From IMG/VR virus record IMGVR_UViG_3300042294_003323, positions 1 through 34,861 of that record: DNA of 34,861 nucleotides; one strand, given 5' to 3'. This document shows, piece after piece, positions 32,209 through 34,861 of the stretch. Both the position numbers and the translations under genes were made by a program. Below the pieces are notes generated by a model. That model saw nothing but the letters and a program-made list of their open reading frames with translations, ran no database searches and had not been told where the DNA came from. The DNA is from a virus. Numbering within the stretch: position 1 is the first letter of the stretch; every line of letters starts with the position of its first letter.

Positions 32209-32278
32209 CCGTTTTCGAAAACGGCCAGCGGCGATGGTTTCGACGTCTCCGACAAAGCGGAACTCCATCGCCGCTGGC
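32209..32278 (-). promoter_or_regulatory. Structured leader of the csrA gene
   Basis: A 16-bp perfect palindrome CCGTTTTCGAAAACGG (32209-32224) and a 14-bp inverted repeat, GCCAGCGGCGATGG at 32224-32237 with its exact complement at 32265-32278. The 27-base loop contains a TCGGAGAC sequence on the transcript. The structure lies just upstream of the csrA ribosome-binding site. Confidence 0.65.
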
Positions 32279-32306
32279 TGGCTGTGGCCACAATGGCCGC
32301 GCCCCT

Positions 32307-32393
32307 TCATCCCTTGAATATGTTTGCCTCGATTGCTCCAGCCGCAAAGATGCCGACGAGCACGACACAGAACAAGGCGAGCAGCTCAGACAT
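32307..32393 (-). CDS. 28-residue membrane peptide
   Basis: M-S-E-L-L-A, then a hydrophobic helix to about residue 21, then a short tail (IEANIFKG). GAGGTG lies four bases before the ATG. It fills part of the gap between the integrase and csrA genes. Size makes it uncertain, but the site and topology are good. Confidence 0.5.
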   Translation of the reverse strand: MSELLALFCVVLVGIFAAGAIEANIFKG

Positions 32394-32423
32394 GAGCCAC
32401 CTCACAGCCTAGCCCGTTAGCCT

Positions 32424-33722
32424 CTACCAGATTGGCAGCGTTTCGAGATTTGCCACTATTGCACGAAGTGGGCGATACGCTTGGAGGTAATGCTCCCGAG
32501 TGATCGCCGACACTGCTCCGTCCGTTACTGAATGCTTCAGCAGATAGGAGGCCGCCGACTCGTCGACATGATCCGCCCACATTGAGGCGCACCCTTTGCG
32601 AAAGCTCGCCACCGACTTCTGGCCGAGGCTCAGTTTTATCACTGGCTTTCGCGCTGCAATTCGGCTCGAATCGTCCAGCCCAGCCCTCTCCAGAATACCA
32701 GTCCATTCGCGTGACCAGTACCGGCTGTTGGAGGCAAGCGGAAAAACTCGCTCCGAATCCAGCCCCCGAAACAGTTCGATCAGAGACCGCAAACGGGAGG
32801 GAATTGGAACCAGCAGCTTGACTGGTTTCGCGGCTCGCTGAGATTTCTTTTTTGTCTTGTGAACAAGATACCACAGCCAGCCGTGCGGATTGTGGAGGTC
32901 GTCGAGTTTTGGGCACTGCGTTTCGTCGACGATATCCGCCCACAGGAGACCGGCTTTGTCGTTCGTGCGAGCCGGGAACCAGTCCTGAGACCGAAACCCG
33001 AACACGAAGTGCGACAGCAGGACGCATTCCCAGAACTGTGCTGGCGAAACATTCCCGATTCGAGGCCACTGGCAGCCGTTCAACACATCCGGCCTCATCA
33101 GTTTCGCGAACTCGTCTAGCGTTACGGGCTCGCCCTGAAAATCCGAGTTGTCCGTGCTCGCCGGCCTCATCATGTTCACGTCGCCGCGACAAGGCGACTT
33201 TGGAACCTTTGCTATCAGTCCAGCCTCGGCCGACCACCTCAGGAGTTTCATGATCGCATTGAGTGCCTGACCGCAGGAAGCCGAGGAACAACCCTTGTCT
33301 TGCGTTCTCAGGTGCCTCGCATAGTCCCAAAGAATATCTTTCGTTTCCGTGATTTGCTGCAGCGGATGAGTTTTGCTGCGGTGCTCCAGCCACGCCTGGA
33401 ACTTCACAATTCTCTGAATGTCCGCCCTGACAGTCTTCAACTCGTTCTGAAGCAATTCCTTCGGCTCCAGATTGGTTCTGTAAAGCTCGACCAATGACAC
33501 AGGTTCCGAGCGCAGAGGCGAAACGACTGAGCTGGTCAGCGAGTCGCTGACAGTCACGACAGGTGCAATGTCCGGAGCTGATGAGGGAGTGAAAACGAAC
33601 TGAGCTGGAGCCACATTCATAGGCCCGATCCCCCTGGGCATTTCGAATTGAACGACCACCCGGATCTCTATTGGTCGTCTTTGTTTCCGCACTTCGGTTC
33701 GCTGTTCGATCGGTGCAATCAT
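32424..33722 (-). CDS. int: Tyrosine-family integrase
   Basis: 432 residues. A core-binding SAM-like domain lies about 75-170. Catalytic domain: Arg244 in GFRSQDW, a Lys-rich beta hairpin near 289-293, the second box ASFRKG with Arg375 but without the usual His, His397 in LLKHS, and Tyr412 in REHYLQAY. It should recombine the tRNA-derived attP at 34393 with the host tRNA gene. Changes in the second box resemble divergent planctomycete integrases. AAGGA lies nine bases before ATG. Confidence 0.85.
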   Translation of the reverse strand: MIAPIEQRTEVRKQRRPIEIRVVVQFEMPRGIGPMNVAPAQFVFTPSSAPDIAPVVTVSDSLTSSVVSPLRSEPVSLVELYRTNLEPKELLQNELKTVRADIQRIVKFQAWLEHRSKTHPLQQITETKDILWDYARHLRTQDKGCSSASCGQALNAIMKLLRWSAEAGLIAKVPKSPCRGDVNMMRPASTDNSDFQGEPVTLDEFAKLMRPDVLNGCQWPRIGNVSPAQFWECVLLSHFVFGFRSQDWFPARTNDKAGLLWADIVDETQCPKLDDLHNPHGWLWYLVHKTKKKSQRAAKPVKLLVPIPSRLRSLIELFRGLDSERVFPLASNSRYWSREWTGILERAGLDDSSRIAARKPVIKLSLGQKSVASFRKGCASMWADHVDESAASYLLKHSVTDGAVSAITREHYLQAYRPLRAIVANLETLPIW

Positions 33723-34076
33723 CGTGGTCAGTCCTTAGACGACCCTCCGTGATCTCGTTTGAGATACATACAGAAACGACACGGCCTTTTTTTTGCCCTG
33801 CCATTCTGTCAACACAAGCGTCAATCGAAACAGCACCCTCAGAGGCGGATATTCCCGCATTCTGAGGAATCTGAGTGTTGCTCTGCGTTGAGCAACCACA
33901 ACATTCCGTGAGGCGTTCCATAAACATTCCCTGCCGATGGTTTGGTGAGTCAAACGAGGTCGACGGGCTTGGGTGCAAAAAAAGCCCGCCGACCATTCCT
34001 GATCAGCGGGCTTTGGGGGTCCGTTTATCCCTCACCAACCAATTAGGACGGCGGGGAGAGTAATATCACAGATCTG
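33723..34076. other. Gap between integrase and repressor genes
   Basis: 354 bases. It holds the repressor terminator (33976-34014), operator O2 and a probable leftward promoter (34060-34085). A frame starting ATG 33926 with AGGGA upstream reads toward and across the integrase in another frame, without a stop until 32386; it is not called as a gene. Confidence 0.5.
33976..34014 (-). terminator. Intrinsic terminator of the repressor gene
   Basis: On the leftward strand AAAGCCCGC (34014-34006) pairs perfectly with GCGGGCTTT (33989-33981) across a 16-base loop, and the T-run (33983-33977) follows at once. It should end repressor transcription and would also stop a transcript from the leftward promoter near 34060. 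Confidence 0.8.
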
Positions 34077-34085
34077 CTATGTCAA
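34057..34085 (-). promoter_or_regulatory. Leftward promoter PL with operator O2
   Basis: Leftward TTGACA at 34085-34080 is a perfect -35. The -10 is weak (TACTCT at 17 bases, or TATTAC at 14). The dyad CAGATCTG (34069-34076) lies between them, so a bound repressor would block RNA polymerase. Transcripts would run to the integrase through the terminator at 33976. Confidence 0.45.
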
Positions 34086-34337
34086 CATCACTGATCTGTG
34101 ATTTTTAGATTTCTTCGGCGACTCACCAAAAATCAACTCTTTCACGTCTATTTGCAGCATTTCGGCTATTCGTTCGCATCGACTTAGCGTCACGTCCTCA
34201 CCGCCATTCAACAAACGACTGACGGCCGATTGCTTTGTTCCAAGTAGATCAGCGAGGTCGGATTGAGTTAATCCCCGCTCTTGGCGTATTCTTTCAAGGT
34301 TTTCGCAGAATCGATTCATGATGGAAGATGATGCCAT
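34077..34337 (-). CDS. XRE-family repressor
   Basis: 86 residues. The helix-turn-helix lies about residues 24-43 (LTQSDLADLLGTKQSAVSRLL), followed by a dimerisation helix ERIAEMLQIDVKELIFGE. GAGGGG lies six bases before the ATG. It should maintain lysogeny by binding the dyads at both sides of its own gene. There is no peptidase domain, so induction would not be by LexA-like self-cleavage. Confidence 0.82.
   Translation of the reverse strand: MASSSIMNRFCENLERIRQERGLTQSDLADLLGTKQSAVSRLLNGGEDVTLSRCERIAEMLQIDVKELIFGESPKKSKNHRSVMLT
34087..34102. promoter_or_regulatory. Operator O3
   Basis: ATCACTGATCTGTGAT, symmetric at seven of eight paired positions, inside the last codons of the repressor gene and two bases from the leftward -35. 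It closely matches O1 and O2. Confidence 0.6.
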
Positions 34338-34349
34338 GAGTCGCCCCTC

Positions 34350-34378
34350 TTGTCAATATTACAGATCTGTGATAAGGT
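34350..34378 (+). promoter_or_regulatory. Rightward promoter PR with operator O1
   Basis: TTGTCA at 34350-34355 (five of six -35 bases) and a weak -10 (TAAGGT at 17 bases, or GATAAG at 15). The dyad ATTACAGATCTGTGAT (34358-34373) fills the spacer. It points at the VRR-NUC gene and late operon and also overlaps the repressor's own upstream region. Confidence 0.5.
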
Positions 34379-34392
34379 CAGCACGTAACAAA

Positions 34393-34439
34393 TGGGGCCG
34401 CAGGGACTTGAACCCTGAACCAACGGATTATGAGTCCGC
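34393..34439 (-). other. attP core: 3' half of a CAU-anticodon tRNA gene
   Basis: On the leftward strand the sequence holds a complete anticodon arm (GCGGA-CTCATAA-TCCGT), a T arm (CAGGG-TTCAAGT-CCCTG), the acceptor 3' strand CGGCCCC and discriminator A, but no D arm or 5' acceptor strand nearby. This is the usual form of a phage attachment site: the tRNA 3' half restores the host gene after integration. The tRNA is Met or Ile2 (CAU). CCA is not encoded. Confidence 0.85.
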
Positions 34440-34457
34440 TCACACGAGGCTGGACGG

Positions 34458-34835
34458 ATGGAAAAGCTGAGCGAGGCGGCGTTTCAAAAACAGGTCATAG
34501 ATCTGGCTCACCTTCATCGCTGGCGAGTCGCTCATTTCAGGCCAGCTCGGACGACTGTCGCCGGCAGGGAGACCTGGCGGACTGCAGTGTCTGCCGATGG
34601 TGCTGGCTTCCCCGATCTAGTCCTCGCCAGAAACGGTGTCGTTCTGTTTCGCGAACTCAAGAGCGACAAAGGCAAAGCGTCGGCGGATCAACTCGCTTGG
34701 CTTCTGGCCGTCGGTGGTGAAATCTGGCGGCCGTCCGACTGGGAAAGAATCGCACGGGAAATTCGCGAACTCGGCGCACCCCCTCAAGGTACTTTCCGCC
34801 AACCTGCGTCTGCCCATACCACTGGGAACAGCTAA
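34458..34835 (+). CDS. VRR-NUC domain nuclease
   Basis: 125 residues. EAAFQKQVIDLAHLHRWRV, GFPDLVLARNGVVLFRELKSDKG and ADQLAWLLAVGGEIW match the VRR-NUC branch of PD-(D/E)xK nucleases. The metal-binding residues are Asp in FPDL, Glu and Lys in RELK. Stand-alone VRR-NUC proteins occur in many phages and probably resolve branched DNA during replication or packaging. It is the first gene of the rightward operon and starts 19 bases from attP. Confidence 0.85.
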   Translation: MEKLSEAAFQKQVIDLAHLHRWRVAHFRPARTTVAGRETWRTAVSADGAGFPDLVLARNGVVLFRELKSDKGKASADQLAWLLAVGGEIWRPSDWERIAREIRELGAPPQGTFRQPASAHTTGNS

Positions 34836-34861
34836 AAAAGGTTGCTGAGTTTGTTTGTTTG
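34831..34861. repeat. Terminal direct repeat, right copy (circular contig overlap)
   Basis: Exact copy of bases 1-31. Collapsing the two copies gives a circle of about 34,830 bp. A genuine packaged terminal repeat cannot be excluded from sequence alone, but 31 bp is short for that. Confidence 0.9.

Noticed and set aside
33735-33953. 72-residue leftward frame with TTG start
   Set aside because: No RBS, very basic composition; it overlaps another frame with a better start signal.
34393-34439. Complete tRNA gene
   Set aside because: D arm and 5' acceptor strand are absent on either side, so it is a half gene used as attP.
1-34861. CRISPR array, rRNA, insertion sequence
   Set aside because: No regularly spaced repeats, no rRNA-like stretches, and no transposase-like protein was seen on either strand.

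Overview
The window looks like the complete genome of a temperate, lambda-like tailed phage. The first 31 bases are repeated exactly as the last 31 bases, as expected when a circular contig is cut open, so the unique genome is about 34,830 bp. Signs of a temperate tailed phage are: terminase, gpW, lambda-family portal, protease/scaffold, capsid, tail tube, tape measure, a tyrosine integrase, an XRE repressor with flanking operators, and a 47-nt tRNA 3' half that should be attP. The host is probably a planctomycete or similar GC-rich Gram-negative bacterium; this rests on the style of the integrase, the LamG tail protein and the Cys-rich tail protein, and is inference.

Rightward (late) half, 34458 through the origin to 24772. 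A VRR-NUC nuclease leads. Next come five small secreted or membrane proteins and a papain-like peptidase in the place where lambda carries its lysis genes (113-3176). DNA packaging and head genes follow (3178-10378), then head-tail joining and tail genes (10480-15414), including a tail-chaperone pair that appears to need a -1 frameshift. Tail-tip proteins follow, among them a 580-residue protein with about 44 cysteines that is translationally coupled to a protein with two glycosyltransferase domains (15414-20960). A fibre and lectin block ends the half (21352-24772). Genes overlap by ATGA or TGATG over most of this stretch, so it is probably one or a few operons. One short reverse-strand gene with an excellent RBS (20876-21151) interrupts it.

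Leftward (early) half, 34337 down to 24794. XRE repressor, strong terminator, integrase, a 28-aa membrane peptide, a CsrA homologue with a structured leader, an excisionase-like HTH protein, an HD phosphohydrolase, a zinc-ribbon protein, a DUF3102/replisome-organiser protein and a DnaC-like helicase loader. After these comes a run of small accessory proteins with short, partly repeated intergenic hairpins and one unusual 101-nt class-II tRNA-like gene. No polymerase, primase or helicase is visible, so the phage should load the host replicative helicase.

Switch. Near-identical dyads (core CAGATCTG) sit on both sides of the repressor gene, each beside a -35-like hexamer. attP lies between the rightward promoter/operator and the first rightward gene. 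Integration should therefore physically separate that promoter from the late operon, adding a second level of silencing to repression. The points most worth following are this arrangement, the phage CsrA with an AUGGA site on its own ribosome-binding site, the Cys-rich tail protein with its double glycosyltransferase, and the odd tRNA.
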